64,000 nucleotides of DNA from Pseudoalteromonas shioyasakiensis (GTDB lineage: Bacteria > Pseudomonadota > Gammaproteobacteria > Enterobacterales > Alteromonadaceae), in contig NZ_CP077770.1 in assembly GCF_019134595.1 (NCBI RefSeq), positions 702,001 through 766,000 on the forward strand. The letters run 5' to 3'. The notes below the pieces were generated by a model. It was not told the DNA's origin, did not search any database, and was given only the letters and a program-made list of their open reading frames with translations. Of the stretch, positions 55,253 to 64,000 are shown in pieces (the first letter of the stretch is position 1; every line of letters begins with the position of its first letter). A program made the position numbers and the translations under genes.

Positions 55253-56419
55253 TTAAAATACGTATTTCGCAGAGAACTGTAGACGGTCCATATCGCCGTC
55301 TGCACCGCTTTCTAGCTCACGCTCAGCATGTTTAAACTCAACACCAAATGTAAGCTTTTTAACAGGCGAATATAAAAGGTTGGCACTATAGCTTTGGCTC
55401 ATTTCAGTAGGGTCACCAGTCACAGCAAGTAAATCTGTGTTGTTATCTGCTGAGAAGAATGAATAAAGGAAAGTTGAGCGCCATTGGCTGTTCCAGTGTT
55501 GTTGGTAGGCAATAAAACCAGATGTTGAATCAATCGCATCTAAATCATCACCGTCAAGCACAGCACCATTTGCTACGTTTAAACCAATGTAACGGCCTAG
55601 ACCTGAACCCTGAGTAAGCATAAATTTAAGGTTATTTTGACCAAAATTTACTTTACCAGAGGCGCTGATACCGAACGATGATGTATCTGCATCAATGCCA
55701 TTTTGTTTATAAGTTAACTGGCGAGCAAGACCGGTAAATACTAATTCACCCCAGTCAGCTTTATGTGCGTAACGTGCTGTAAAGTCAGGCATTGATGCAT
55801 CATCAGTGGCTACACGAGCGCCGCCAACTGTGACTGTGCTCTCTGGGTTTTCGATAGAGAATGACCAATTACCGGTAGTGTAACGAGCTTGAGCTTGACG
55901 TACGAACACAGTACCTTCTGCAGGACCAACGAAGTCGAGTGTTTCTGGTAATGCACCTACGTTTTGGAAGTTTGACCAAGCTTGACCAAATAACCAACCA
56001 TCATAAGTCACAAATGCTTGACGAATACGAGGCGCGTAAGAGTTACTAACACGTTCGTTACCGCCTGGCGCTGAAGCAATAAAGTCTATTTCAATTTTAG
56101 TTTTGATGGTTTTACCATCGTCTAATTTTGTTGCGGTACCTAGGTTAAAGCGAGATTGGCGTGCATGCATGTCAAATACTGCGTCGCTGTCGCTGTCTGC
56201 GCCTACCGGTGTTGTACCTGGTACATAGAAGTCACGGCCAATGCTGCCGCCAGCTGGTACGCCTGCAGAGTAATCACTCCACATAGCATCAAGTTTTACA
56301 TAACCTCCATAAGAAACGTCTGTGTTACCAATGGTTGCGGCGTTAGCGGTACCTGCAAGTGCACATAAAACAGCTGAAGCTGTGAGTGTTTTTAATGCGG
56401 TTACTTTTGTTGTTGTCAT
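55253..56419 (-). CDS. DcaP-family outer-membrane porin
   Basis: 388 residues. Signal peptide TLTASAVLCALAGTANAA, then GNTDVSYGGYVKLDAMWSDYSAG, RQSRFNLGTATKLDDGKTIKTKIEIDF, RIRQAFVTYDGWLFGQAWSNFQNV and a terminal Phe (FSAKYVF), typical of trimeric DcaP-type outer-membrane channels, which take up small dicarboxylates or similar anions. Divergent from acs; such porin-acs neighbours suggest uptake of acetate or related acids, but this is inference. Confidence 0.86.
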   Translation of the reverse strand: MTTTKVTALKTLTASAVLCALAGTANAATIGNTDVSYGGYVKLDAMWSDYSAGVPAGGSIGRDFYVPGTTPVGADSDSDAVFDMHARQSRFNLGTATKLDDGKTIKTKIEIDFIASAPGGNERVSNSYAPRIRQAFVTYDGWLFGQAWSNFQNVGALPETLDFVGPAEGTVFVRQAQARYTTGNWSFSIENPESTVTVGGARVATDDASMPDFTARYAHKADWGELVFTGLARQLTYKQNGIDADTSSFGISASGKVNFGQNNLKFMLTQGSGLGRYIGLNVANGAVLDGDDLDAIDSTSGFIAYQQHWNSQWRSTFLYSFFSADNNTDLLAVTGDPTEMSQSYSANLLYSPVKKLTFGVEFKHAERELESGADGDMDRLQFSAKYVF

Positions 56420-56701
56420 AATGTGTATTCCTGTCGAAGCTACTTGTTGATTGCATTAATGTTGTTGTATCACTGTTGTTTAAGAAATGACTTCTCTCAA
56501 TTATCTATTGGTCTATTAGACTAAGGTGGAATGGGTAGTTAAATCGCATCCAACCTAACATTGGACTAGATTATAGAAGGCAATTTTAAAGTTTTTTGTT
56601 AAATGGCAAGATATACAACTAAGGTCTAATACTTTCAGGGGCTTTGCTGAGTGATCCTTGAAGCAGGCCGTAGGCAAGTAATTAAAATGGAGACGACAAC
56701 A
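56420..56701. promoter_or_regulatory. Divergent control region between the porin and acs
   Basis: 281 bp. TTGGTCT ATT AGACTAA at 56508-56524 is an imperfect 17-bp dyad; related half-sites occur at about 56560 (TTGGACTAGATTA) and 56625 (AAGGTCTAATACTTT). They may bind a shared regulator. The right end carries GGAG before the acs start. Confidence 0.4.
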
Positions 56702-58642
56702 ATGTCAGAAAGTATCTATCCAGTACCAGCGCATATCAAGAATGCAGCACTAGTTGATAACGATAAATATAATACACTGTACAAGCAATCTATTGATGAC
56801 CCTGAAGGATTTTGGCGAGAGCACGGTAAACGCCTTGATTGGTCAACTCCTTATAACAAAGTAAAGAACACCTCATTCGACAAAGGCCACATCAGCATTC
56901 GCTGGTATGAAGACGGCCAACTTAACGCATCTTACAACTGTATTGATCGCCACCTTGCCACTAAAGCCTATAAAACAGCTCTTATTTGGGAAGGCGATAA
57001 CCCTGAACACAACGAAAATATTAGCTACCAACAGCTTCACGACGAAGTAGCTAAGCTAGCCAACGGCCTTAAAAAATTAGGTGTATCAAAAGGTGACCGT
57101 GTTGCTATTTATATGCCAATGACACCGCAGGCTATTTACGCTATGCAAGCGTGTGCGCGTATTGGTGCTATTCACTCTGTCGTATTTGGTGGTTTCTCTC
57201 CATCAGCGATTGCTGACCGAATTAATGACTCAGGCGCTAAAGTGGTAATTACTTCAGACGAAGGTCGCCGTGCTGGCAACTGCGTACCACTTAAAGCAAA
57301 TGTTGATGAAGCGGTATCACAAGACTCAGTAACCACCGTTGAGCACGTTATTGTTCATCAGCTAACGGGTGGTGAAGTTGAATGGAATAGTCATGATGTT
57401 TGGTGGCATGAGCTTGTCGCTGACTTACCAGCCGAGTGCGAACCAGAGCCAATGAATGCAGAAGATCCGCTTTTCATTCTCTACACTTCAGGCTCAACGG
57501 GTCAACCAAAAGGGGTGGTTCATACTACCGGTGGTTACCTTGTTTATGCATCGATGACACATGAATATGTATTTGACCTTAAAGAAGATGATATTTTCTG
57601 GTGTAGTGCCGATGTGGGCTGGATCACAGGTCACAGCTACATTGCTTATGGCCCATTAGTGAATGGCTGCACGCAAGTCGTATTTGAAGGTGTACCAACT
57701 TACCCAACAGCGGGCCGTATGGGTGAAGTAATTGATAAGCACAACGTGACTATTCTTTACACAGCACCAACTGCTATTCGTGCTCTAATGGCGAAAGGCG
57801 ATGAGCCAACAGCGACTTCAACTCGTAAAAGTCTTCGTGTTATGGGTTCTGTAGGTGAGCCAATTAACCCAGAAGCGTGGGCATGGTATTACGAACATAT
57901 TGGTAACGAAAACTGCCCAATCGTAGATACTTGGTGGCAAACAGAGACTGGCGGCATCATGATCACACCATTACCAGGTGCGACAGATATGAAGCCAGGC
58001 TCAGCAACGCGTCCATTCTTTGGTATTGCACCAGCACTATTTGATGCTGAAGGTAATACACTAGAAGGCGCGGTTGACGGTAACCTTGTTATTTTAGATA
58101 GCTGGCCATCACAAGCACGTACAGTTTATGGCGACCATGAACGCTTTGAACAAACTTATTTCTCAGCATACCCTGGCGTGTACTTCACAGGTGATGGTTG
58201 TCGTCGTGATGAAGATGGCTACTACTGGATCACAGGCCGTGTAGATGACGTACTTAACGTATCAGGTCACCGCCTAGGTACTGCAGAAATCGAAAGTGCA
58301 TTGGTTGCTCACGAAGCGGTAGCAGAAGCTGCAGTAGTAGGTTACCCGCATGATATTAAAGGTCAGGGCATCTATGTTTACATCACTCCAAATGAGGGGA
58401 TTGTAGTCAGCGATGAACTAACAAAAGAGGTACGTAACTGGGTTCGTAAAGAATTAAGCCCAATTGCATCACCAGATATGATCCAATGGTCTCCGGGTCT
58501 ACCGAAAACACGTTCTGGTAAGATCATGCGTCGAATTTTACGTAAAATTGCGGCAAATGAGCACCAACAGCTTGGAGATACTTCTACACTGGCCGATCCG
58601 AGCGTTGTTGATGAGCTAATCGAAAACCGATTAAATCGTTAA
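56702..58642 (+). CDS. acs: Acetyl-CoA synthetase (AMP-forming)
   Basis: Activates acetate to acetyl-CoA via acetyl-AMP. 646 residues from ATG 56702, chosen for GGAG ten bases upstream and the family start [11 protein letters not shown]; an earlier ATG at 56687 is possible. [19 protein letters not shown]-loop, [49 protein letters not shown], and RSGKIMRR with the acetylatable Lys at about 607. Divergent from the porin, followed by a response regulator that probably controls it. Confidence 0.97.
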   Translation: MSESIYPVPAHIKNAALVDNDKYNTLYKQSIDDPEGFWREHGKRLDWSTPYNKVKNTSFDKGHISIRWYEDGQLNASYNCIDRHLATKAYKTALIWEGDNPEHNENISYQQLHDEVAKLANGLKKLGVSKGDRVAIYMPMTPQAIYAMQACARIGAIHSVVFGGFSPSAIADRINDSGAKVVITSDEGRRAGNCVPLKANVDEAVSQDSVTTVEHVIVHQLTGGEVEWNSHDVWWHELVADLPAECEPEPMNAEDPLFILYTSGSTGQPKGVVHTTGGYLVYASMTHEYVFDLKEDDIFWCSADVGWITGHSYIAYGPLVNGCTQVVFEGVPTYPTAGRMGEVIDKHNVTILYTAPTAIRALMAKGDEPTATSTRKSLRVMGSVGEPINPEAWAWYYEHIGNENCPIVDTWWQTETGGIMITPLPGATDMKPGSATRPFFGIAPALFDAEGNTLEGAVDGNLVILDSWPSQARTVYGDHERFEQTYFSAYPGVYFTGDGCRRDEDGYYWITGRVDDVLNVSGHRLGTAEIESALVAHEAVAEAAVVGYPHDIKGQGIYVYITPNEGIVVSDELTKEVRNWVRKELSPIASPDMIQWSPGLPKTRSGKIMRRILRKIAANEHQQLGDTSTLADPSVVDELIENRLNR

Positions 58643-58688
58643 AATCGCGTTAAAAACTTGATTAGAAGTTGATTCTAAACGTAGTATA

Positions 58689-58722
58689 TCGGCTGTCACT
58701 TAGAAATAGGTGTCAGCCGAAT
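58689..58722 (+). terminator. Hairpin between acs and the response regulator
   Basis: TCGGCTG-TCAC, loop TTAGAAAT, AGGTG-TCAGCCGA at 58689-58720, followed by ATTTATT and the next ribosome-binding site. Long stem, weak T run; may give partial termination. Confidence 0.5.
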
Positions 58723-58738
58723 TTATTAGGAGTGAACC

Positions 58739-59389
58739 ATGAGTCAGTTTTTAATAGCGGACGATCATCCGTTATTTCGTGAAGCGCTGAAAGGGGCATT
58801 GAGTGCTAAGTTCGCTGATTTAGAAGTGTTTGAATCGGAAAACTTTGATACCACTTTGCAGGTGCTAAGCGAGCAAGAAGATCTTGATATCTTACTACTA
58901 GACCTTCACATGCCAGGCAATGGCGATTTATACGGCCTTATTCGCATTCGCGAAGACTATCCAAGCTTACCAATAGCTGTTGTTTCTGGCAGCGAAGACA
59001 TCAACGTAGTTTCTAAAGTAATGGGTTATGGTGCGATGGGATTTATTCCTAAATCATCTTCATCAGATGATATTGCGCTGGCAATTAACCACATTCTTGA
59101 AGGCGATGTTTGGCTTCCACTTGAACTTAAAGATAAAGTGGCTGCCGTAGATGGCGAAGACAAAGAAATTGCAGCGCAAGTGGCTTCACTGACGCCGCAA
59201 CAATACAAGGTGTTGCAATACTTACACGAAGGCTTGTTAAACAAACAGATTGCTTACGAGTTACATATTTCTGAAGCAACCGTTAAAGCACACATTACAG
59301 CAATTTTTAGAAAGCTAGGTGTGTATAACCGTACTCAAGCGGTATTAATTGCCTCTAAGTTACAATTAGAGCCTATTGAGTCGGCATAA
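58739..59389 (+). CDS. LuxR-family response regulator (CrbR/ErdR-like)
   Basis: 216 residues. Receiver domain with Asp8/Asp9, phospho-acceptor Asp55 in ILLLDLHMPG and Lys105 in GFIPKSS; C-terminal LuxR HTH (about 148-208) LTPQQYKVLQYLHEGLLNKQIAYELHISEATVKAHITAIFRKLGVYNRTQAVLIA. Directly downstream of acs. In Vibrio cholerae and Pseudomonas, the CrbR/ErdR regulators of this shape switch on acs; position and type suggest the same here. No histidine kinase is next to it. AGGAG precedes the ATG. Confidence 0.9.
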   Translation: MSQFLIADDHPLFREALKGALSAKFADLEVFESENFDTTLQVLSEQEDLDILLLDLHMPGNGDLYGLIRIREDYPSLPIAVVSGSEDINVVSKVMGYGAMGFIPKSSSSDDIALAINHILEGDVWLPLELKDKVAAVDGEDKEIAAQVASLTPQQYKVLQYLHEGLLNKQIAYELHISEATVKAHITAIFRKLGVYNRTQAVLIASKLQLEPIESA

Positions 59390-59410
59390 CAAAAGATAAT
59401 AAAAACAATA

Positions 59411-59435
59411 AAGAGGCCACTCAGCCTCTTCATTT
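59411..59435. terminator. Terminator between the response regulator and purU
   Basis: AAGAGGC, loop CACTCA, GCCTCTT then CATTTTATT. Short seven-pair stem, possibly bidirectional for the response regulator on + and purU on -. Confidence 0.6.
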
Positions 59436-59441
59436 TATTGC

Positions 59442-60281
59442 TTAAGCGAACACCACGGTTCGATTACCATTGATAAACAGTTTATGTTCAGATGCGAGTT
59501 GCAGCGCTTTACAGAACACAGTTTTCTCTACATCTTTACCCATTTTTGCCATCATCTCTGCGGTATCCGCATGACTGACATGCGTCACATCTTGTAAAAT
59601 AATCGGCCCTTCATCGAGCTCATTATTAACAAAATGGGCGGTCGCACCAATAATTTTTACACCGCGTTCAAACGCCTGATGGTAAGGCTTTGCACCAATA
59701 AAGGCAGGCAAAAATGAATGGTGAATATTAATAATCTTACCTTCAAAGCGCGCCACAAATTCAGGGCTTAAAATACGCATATATTTAGCAAGGCCGATAA
59801 TATCAGGCTGGTAGCTGGCAATTAAATCACCGACTTGCTGATCATGCTCCGCACGGCTTAAACCTTCGTGCGATACCACATGAAATGGTACACCAAAGCC
59901 TGCCGCCAGCGGTGCTAAGTCGGCGTAGTTGGCAATCACAGCCAGTACTTCGATGTTTAAGGCTTTTTCGAATTGCTTTAGTAATACACCACCTAAACAG
60001 TGCGCTTCTTTAGTGGCAAGCAATACCACTTTCGTTTTTTCGCTGCTGTGCAGGGCAAGCTCTGCGCCATCAGGAAGTAGCTCAGCAAGGCTTGGTAAAA
60101 AGTCCTCTGAAATAACGCCGCTTAATTCTGTACGCATAAAAAAGCGTTTAGCGTCTTTATCTACAAATTCGTTATTACGTGTAATGTTTAAATTATGCTG
60201 ATGACAAAGGCCGGTGATCTTGGCAATTAGACCAACATCATCATCGCATTGTGTGGTTAAAATCGTGTTCATAGTCCTCAT
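59442..60281 (-). CDS. purU: Formyltetrahydrofolate deformylase
   Basis: Splits 10-formyltetrahydrofolate into formate and tetrahydrofolate, balancing one-carbon units and feeding PurT. 279 residues from ATG 60281 (276 from 60272). N-terminal ACT domain (DDVGLIAKITGLCHQHNLNITRNNEFVD, FFMRTELSG), then a formyltransferase-like domain with the catalytic triad in NIHHSFLPAFIGAKPYHQAFERGVKIIGATAHFVNNELDEGPII (Asn, His, Asp). Single gene, convergent with the response regulator. Confidence 0.95.
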   Translation of the reverse strand: MRTMNTILTTQCDDDVGLIAKITGLCHQHNLNITRNNEFVDKDAKRFFMRTELSGVISEDFLPSLAELLPDGAELALHSSEKTKVVLLATKEAHCLGGVLLKQFEKALNIEVLAVIANYADLAPLAAGFGVPFHVVSHEGLSRAEHDQQVGDLIASYQPDIIGLAKYMRILSPEFVARFEGKIINIHHSFLPAFIGAKPYHQAFERGVKIIGATAHFVNNELDEGPIILQDVTHVSHADTAEMMAKMGKDVEKTVFCKALQLASEHKLFINGNRTVVFA

Positions 60282-60612
60282 TCTAATCCCGTTTGTGTGA
60301 ACACCATTATTTGCTAATTTTTTTGTGCTGCATAGCGCAAATTTAACTATCTAATAATTTATCTGATTTGATTGCATAAGCGCCTAAAATGTAATCATTA
60401 TTTACTTTTCGTGTAAAAGTAAGCTGCTTTCACTATAAATGTGATTTTCTGTCCATAATTATGATTAATTAAGTGCTTTTCTACATCATTTTCTACACTT
60501 TTTAACCTTATCGTAAGTAACTGTAAGTGAAGGTAATAGTTTGTAAAACATAGAATTTTTTCGCACTATTCGAGTCAGAATGGGGTATTACAAACAATAA
60601 GGAAAAAATTCC
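60282..60612. other. 331-bp AT-rich gap with a perfect hairpin
   Basis: Contains TTACTTTT, loop CGTGT, AAAAGTAA at 60402-60422, a perfect eight-pair dyad about 190 bp before the acidic lipoprotein gene. Otherwise AT-rich with no RNA gene recognised. The purU promoter must lie at the left end. Confidence 0.45.
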
Positions 60613-61974
60613 ATGAAAAGCACTCTGCTTAAAACAATTGTTGCCTCAAGTTTGCTTTCGGTACTGGCTGCCTGTTCAAGCGATGACAGCAGCAGTAGCA
60701 ACAGTGGCTATGTGCAACTGTACAATGGCTCTTACAACAGCCCATACACGCGTTTATTTGTTGATGACACTGAACGTTCGGGGGCAGATTTTGGTGATGT
60801 ATCAACTCGTCATAACTACAGTTCGGGGGAGTATGATCTCAGTTTTGAATATGTTGATGCCAACGATAGTTATATCACCATCGACGAAGAAACCAGCAAA
60901 ATTAAAAATGATCAAACTCAGTTGCTAGTAATGAACGGTGATTTTGCTGAACCAATTTTTACAGAGCTAAGTGTGCCGACGTCAAGCGATGAAGATGAAT
61001 TCAATGTTGGCTTTTTTAATATCGTTAGTGAAGATAATCTTTACGATGTATACGTTGCCACTGACGACGGGTTATTTGATACCGCTGAGTTATTAATGAC
61101 TTCGCAATACCTCGTTGCGCCAGAATTAGCGACGCTTGAGGAGGGGTATTACACTATTTATATTACCGCTAGCGGTAGCACAGATGTGATTTTTGAATCA
61201 CCAACCGTGTACTTTAATGATGAAGCCACGTACATGGCGATGATCCGTCCAAGTTATGCAACAGAAGAAGATGGCATTACGCTTGATGTCGTGACGGCAA
61301 GTAGCTCAGTAACACAACTAAACCACCAAGACGCGCAAGGTCAGCTGCGTTTTATCAATACCATCGATGATTACACGCAAACCCAGTTTAAAGTAACCCG
61401 AGGCACAACGGCGACCAACACCGAAGTTGTTAGCAACGATAGTTACTCTGAATACATGAGCATGTCGCCAAATAGTTACAGCGTCGCCATGTTAGATGAA
61501 GCGGGTGACACGATTGTAGATAACTTCTTAATGACATTAGAGCGTGAGCAAAGTGCGGTTGGTCTTTTCTACAATGATAAAGATTACGGACCTCGTATGA
61601 TGACCATTGAAGAAAACCTAACTCCAAGCAGCTACAGCCACGCAGTTACTGTGGTTAACTTAATTGATAGCTATGCAGGGCAAGAGATTGACGAAGTTGA
61701 TGTGTACTTCACCCTCAATGGTGAAACGGTTGAAGATACCAGCAATGTTGTTGAAGGGTTAGATCAATACGACCAACAAGAACAGGTGGTTGATAACGAA
61801 GTTTATACAACCTATGTGGTCTATGAAGACAATGGTCAACAGATTGTGCTCTTGCAACAAAGCGATATGGATTTTACCGAAGAAGGTAACTATATCTTAG
61901 TTATTGAACACGATGAAACCACAGACTCAGGTTTTAAAATGACCTTAGAGCGTACGGTGACTGAACAGTCTTAA
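60613..61974 (+). CDS. Acidic surface lipoprotein, DUF4397-like domains
   Basis: 453 residues. Lipobox LSVLAAC at about residue 20, followed by an acidic Ser/Asp linker. Then two or three beta-rich units: GYVQLYNGSYNSPYTRLFVDDTE at the start resembles a DUF4397 (cell-surface beta) module, and QLRFINTIDDYTQTQFKVTRGTTATNTE starts a similar second unit. Rich in Asp, Glu, Thr and Tyr, poor in Cys, as expected outside the cell. AAGGAAAAAATT precedes the ATG. No function known. Isolated gene. Confidence 0.82.
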   Translation: MKSTLLKTIVASSLLSVLAACSSDDSSSSNSGYVQLYNGSYNSPYTRLFVDDTERSGADFGDVSTRHNYSSGEYDLSFEYVDANDSYITIDEETSKIKNDQTQLLVMNGDFAEPIFTELSVPTSSDEDEFNVGFFNIVSEDNLYDVYVATDDGLFDTAELLMTSQYLVAPELATLEEGYYTIYITASGSTDVIFESPTVYFNDEATYMAMIRPSYATEEDGITLDVVTASSSVTQLNHQDAQGQLRFINTIDDYTQTQFKVTRGTTATNTEVVSNDSYSEYMSMSPNSYSVAMLDEAGDTIVDNFLMTLEREQSAVGLFYNDKDYGPRMMTIEENLTPSSYSHAVTVVNLIDSYAGQEIDEVDVYFTLNGETVEDTSNVVEGLDQYDQQEQVVDNEVYTTYVVYEDNGQQIVLLQQSDMDFTEEGNYILVIEHDETTDSGFKMTLERTVTEQS

Positions 61975-62079
61975 CCGGCTAAAACGCAATATCGTTGTTT
62001 ATTTTCTCTTGCTAAGTGTTTATTGTATAAACAATTAAGGCTTTTGCTTTTTTGTTTAAAGCGTACACAAGGAGAGAGT

Positions 62080-64000
62080 ATGGATGGCGGTATTGCGTTA
62101 CTAGTATTACTAGCACTAGTTGTTGTAGGTGGCTCACTTGCGGGTATTTTTGCCTTTTTTCAACTCTCCAGTTTAAAGCGAGAAGTAGCTGCTCTTCGAG
62201 TCAAACTTAACGAGGCATATACCCATAATCCACAAACAAATACTGCAAACCAGTTTGATAATTCAAACGCCGATCTGACTGACACAGCAAAATTTGAACC
62301 AGAGCCTGTAATCATTAGTAAGCCGATTGAGGCTACTAATAAAAAGCCAGAGCAAACAAAACCCAAGCCTGCGACTTTAAATCCGCTAGTAAGCCAACTC
62401 GTTACACAAATCAAAGCCAATTGGTTAACTTGGGTAGGAGCGGTTGCACTTGCCTTTGGCGGTATCTTTTTAGCCCGCTATTCACTGGAGGCAGGCTTAT
62501 TATCCGAAACCATGCGACTCACGCTTGGCGCTATTTTTGGTCTGAGCTTAATTGTTGCGGCTGAGGTTTTACATCGTAAAGGTATTATCTTTGATGGGTT
62601 TAGCAACTATATTCCCGCGGCGCTGGCAAGTGGCGGCTTTATTAGTTGTTTTGCATTGACCTTGCTGGCCTACAGCCATTATGGCTTACTGCAAGCTTTA
62701 CCTGCATTTAGCATTTTAACCTTAGTTTCTGTAGCGGCTAGCTGGATGGCACTGCGTTTTGGTCCAGTGCTTGCGGTCATTGGTATTATTGGCGCCTACA
62801 GCGTGCCGGTTTGGGTCAACACCGGGAGTAATGACTTTATAGCACTGCTAACCTATGTTGCGTTTGTCAGTGTATCGGCTTCCCTAGTCGCGCATTACGT
62901 AAAACGGCATTGGCTGTGGTATCTGTTATGGGCAGGTCATTTAGGCTGGTATTACTTAGTTGCAATGAGTGCAGCTAAAAACCTGCATTGGTTTATTAAT
63001 CTTTATGCTCTATTTAGCATCGTATTGTTAATTGCGATTCCGCGTCTCGGACTGAGTATTAAGCAAATTGAACACCGCCCACATCGCTTTAAAACGCTAC
63101 TGAAACAACTGCCCGACAACCCTCTGTTGTTAGCTGTTGTTGTGCCACTTTACCTTTTACTCATCAGTCATAATGATCTGCTTACTTGGCAGCTTAGTAT
63201 GTTGTCGTTAGTGGCTTTACTGTTGTTTTTGGTATTAAAAAACAGTGCATGGGATCACTGGCTGATACTAGCTGTCGTGAGTGTAATGTGTTTGCTCATA
63301 GGGCAATATAATGCTGTTGATTACTCTGAGCAGCTTTTTGTATTTCGGCAAAATTACGGAGCAGGGCTGTTTTTTATTGCTTTGTTTGCGGGTTATGGGT
63401 TTTTGTTTGGTCGTAAATACCCCAAACGCTTAGGTTTTGCTTTACTCGCTTCACTTTCAGGCTTTGTGATTATTAGTTGCTTATATGTGATCACTCCCGA
63501 TCATGCCTTAATGACGGCGTATCCGGTTTGGTGCTTTGTATTATTGGCTCTGTCTGCTTGGTTATTTAAGTTATCAGTCAATAGCACAAATCCAATGCGG
63601 GTATTTAGTTACTGGCTTGGTGGCAATGCCAATATTAGCTTAGCGTTAACCATGCTCCTTGAAGGCAGTAGCTTAACCTTAGCGCTTGCTGCGCAAGTGC
63701 TGTTGATCAGTTTTTATGTCAATAAACAGTCACTCAGCATTCCTACTTGGCCGCTTAAAGGCTTAGTTGGCGCTTTACTTGTTAGGTTAAGCTTTGCACC
63801 TTGGTCTGCTGAGTACAGTGATGCGTTGCTGCTCGGTGTGCACTGGAGTTTGGTTGTGTACCCAGTATGCGCTTGCTTATTTTACTTGGCAGCGAGGCAC
63901 TGGCAGCAGCAATCTGTTCGGGTGTGGCTAGAAGGTGCAACGCTTCATTGCATTGCTTTATTTATTACCACAGAGACGAGCTATCAGTTGGTGGGGCGCT
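62080..64000 (+). CDS. DUF2339 family multi-span membrane protein (3' partial)
   Basis: The frame from ATG 62080 (AAGGAGAGAG just before it) stays open for 640 codons to the window end, so the protein is incomplete. One N-terminal membrane helix (IALLVLLALVVVGGSLAGIFAFF), a charged linker with a coiled-coil-like part and many Lys/Pro, then a long series of membrane helices. ANWLTWVGAVALAFGGIFLARYSLEAGLLSETMRL followed by LTLGAIFGLSLIVAAEVLHRKG is the signature start of DUF2339 membrane proteins. These are predicted transporters or membrane enzymes; function unknown. Confidence 0.87.
   Translation, partial: MDGGIALLVLLALVVVGGSLAGIFAFFQLSSLKREVAALRVKLNEAYTHNPQTNTANQFDNSNADLTDTAKFEPEPVIISKPIEATNKKPEQTKPKPATLNPLVSQLVTQIKANWLTWVGAVALAFGGIFLARYSLEAGLLSETMRLTLGAIFGLSLIVAAEVLHRKGIIFDGFSNYIPAALASGGFISCFALTLLAYSHYGLLQALPAFSILTLVSVAASWMALRFGPVLAVIGIIGAYSVPVWVNTGSNDFIALLTYVAFVSVSASLVAHYVKRHWLWYLLWAGHLGWYYLVAMSAAKNLHWFINLYALFSIVLLIAIPRLGLSIKQIEHRPHRFKTLLKQLPDNPLLLAVVVPLYLLLISHNDLLTWQLSMLSLVALLLFLVLKNSAWDHWLILAVVSVMCLLIGQYNAVDYSEQLFVFRQNYGAGLFFIALFAGYGFLFGRKYPKRLGFALLASLSGFVIISCLYVITPDHALMTAYPVWCFVLLALSAWLFKLSVNSTNPMRVFSYWLGGNANISLALTMLLEGSSLTLALAAQVLLISFYVNKQSLSIPTWPLKGLVGALLVRLSFAPWSAEYSDALLLGVHWSLVVYPVCACLFYLAARHWQQQSVRVWLEGATLHCIALFITTETSYQLVGR

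Overview
The window is a stretch of Gram-negative gammaproteobacterial chromosome, most likely from a marine alteromonad close to Pseudoalteromonas. This rests on gene content and order: ftsB-ispD-ispF-truD-surE-pcm-yqaA-nlpD-rpoS facing mutS, then pncC-recA; TonB-dependent receptors; DUF2947 and DUF2982 proteins; a B12 riboswitch before btuB. The species call is inference. No tRNA, rRNA, CRISPR array, prophage or intact insertion sequence was seen.

Layout. 1-9.8 kb: end of a membrane protein, a Wzi-like outer-membrane protein overlapping coaD, a TetR regulator, thiI, panE with a VanZ-like gene, yajQ, a small basic protein, and a cobalamin riboswitch driving btuB, facing msrA. 9.8-22 kb: a two-gene RND efflux operon, a 32-residue CxxC membrane peptide coupled to a DUF2982 gene, two DUF1566 surface proteins, an HD-less cca, an orphan gspA-gspB pair and an HD-GYP phosphodiesterase. 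22-33.7 kb: putA divergent from an Lrp-type regulator, ygiM, ygiF (CYTH-CHAD), a START protein, dgkA, metK and tkt. 33.7-41.2 kb is the most accessory part: intergenic repeats, a small AT-rich secreted protein, ppnP, hpf, a very AT-rich two-gene islet of unknown function, an Nramp-like transporter without the usual metal-site motifs, and a MoxR-VWA pair. 41.2-52.6 kb is the conserved isoprenoid/stress block ending in mutS and recA. 52.6-64 kb: a composite repeat, a siderophore receptor, a DcaP-like porin divergent from acs, a LuxR-type response regulator, purU, an acidic lipoprotein, and the first 640 codons of a DUF2339 membrane protein.

Functional links. Metal and cofactor uptake: btuB, the siderophore receptor with a Fur-like box, the Nramp-like protein. 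Carbon use: putA with its Lrp regulator; acs with a CrbR/ErdR-type regulator and an adjacent porin. Stress and DNA repair: rpoS, nlpD, mutS, recA with a perfect LexA box. tRNA work: thiI, cca, truD.

The nearest thing to an undescribed system is the AT-rich islet at 35865-36847: a membrane-anchored beta-rich protein overlapping a degenerate GNAT-like protein. Other good leads are the peptide coupled to the DUF2982 gene, the Nramp-like protein with both metal motifs replaced, and several families of degenerate intergenic repeats.
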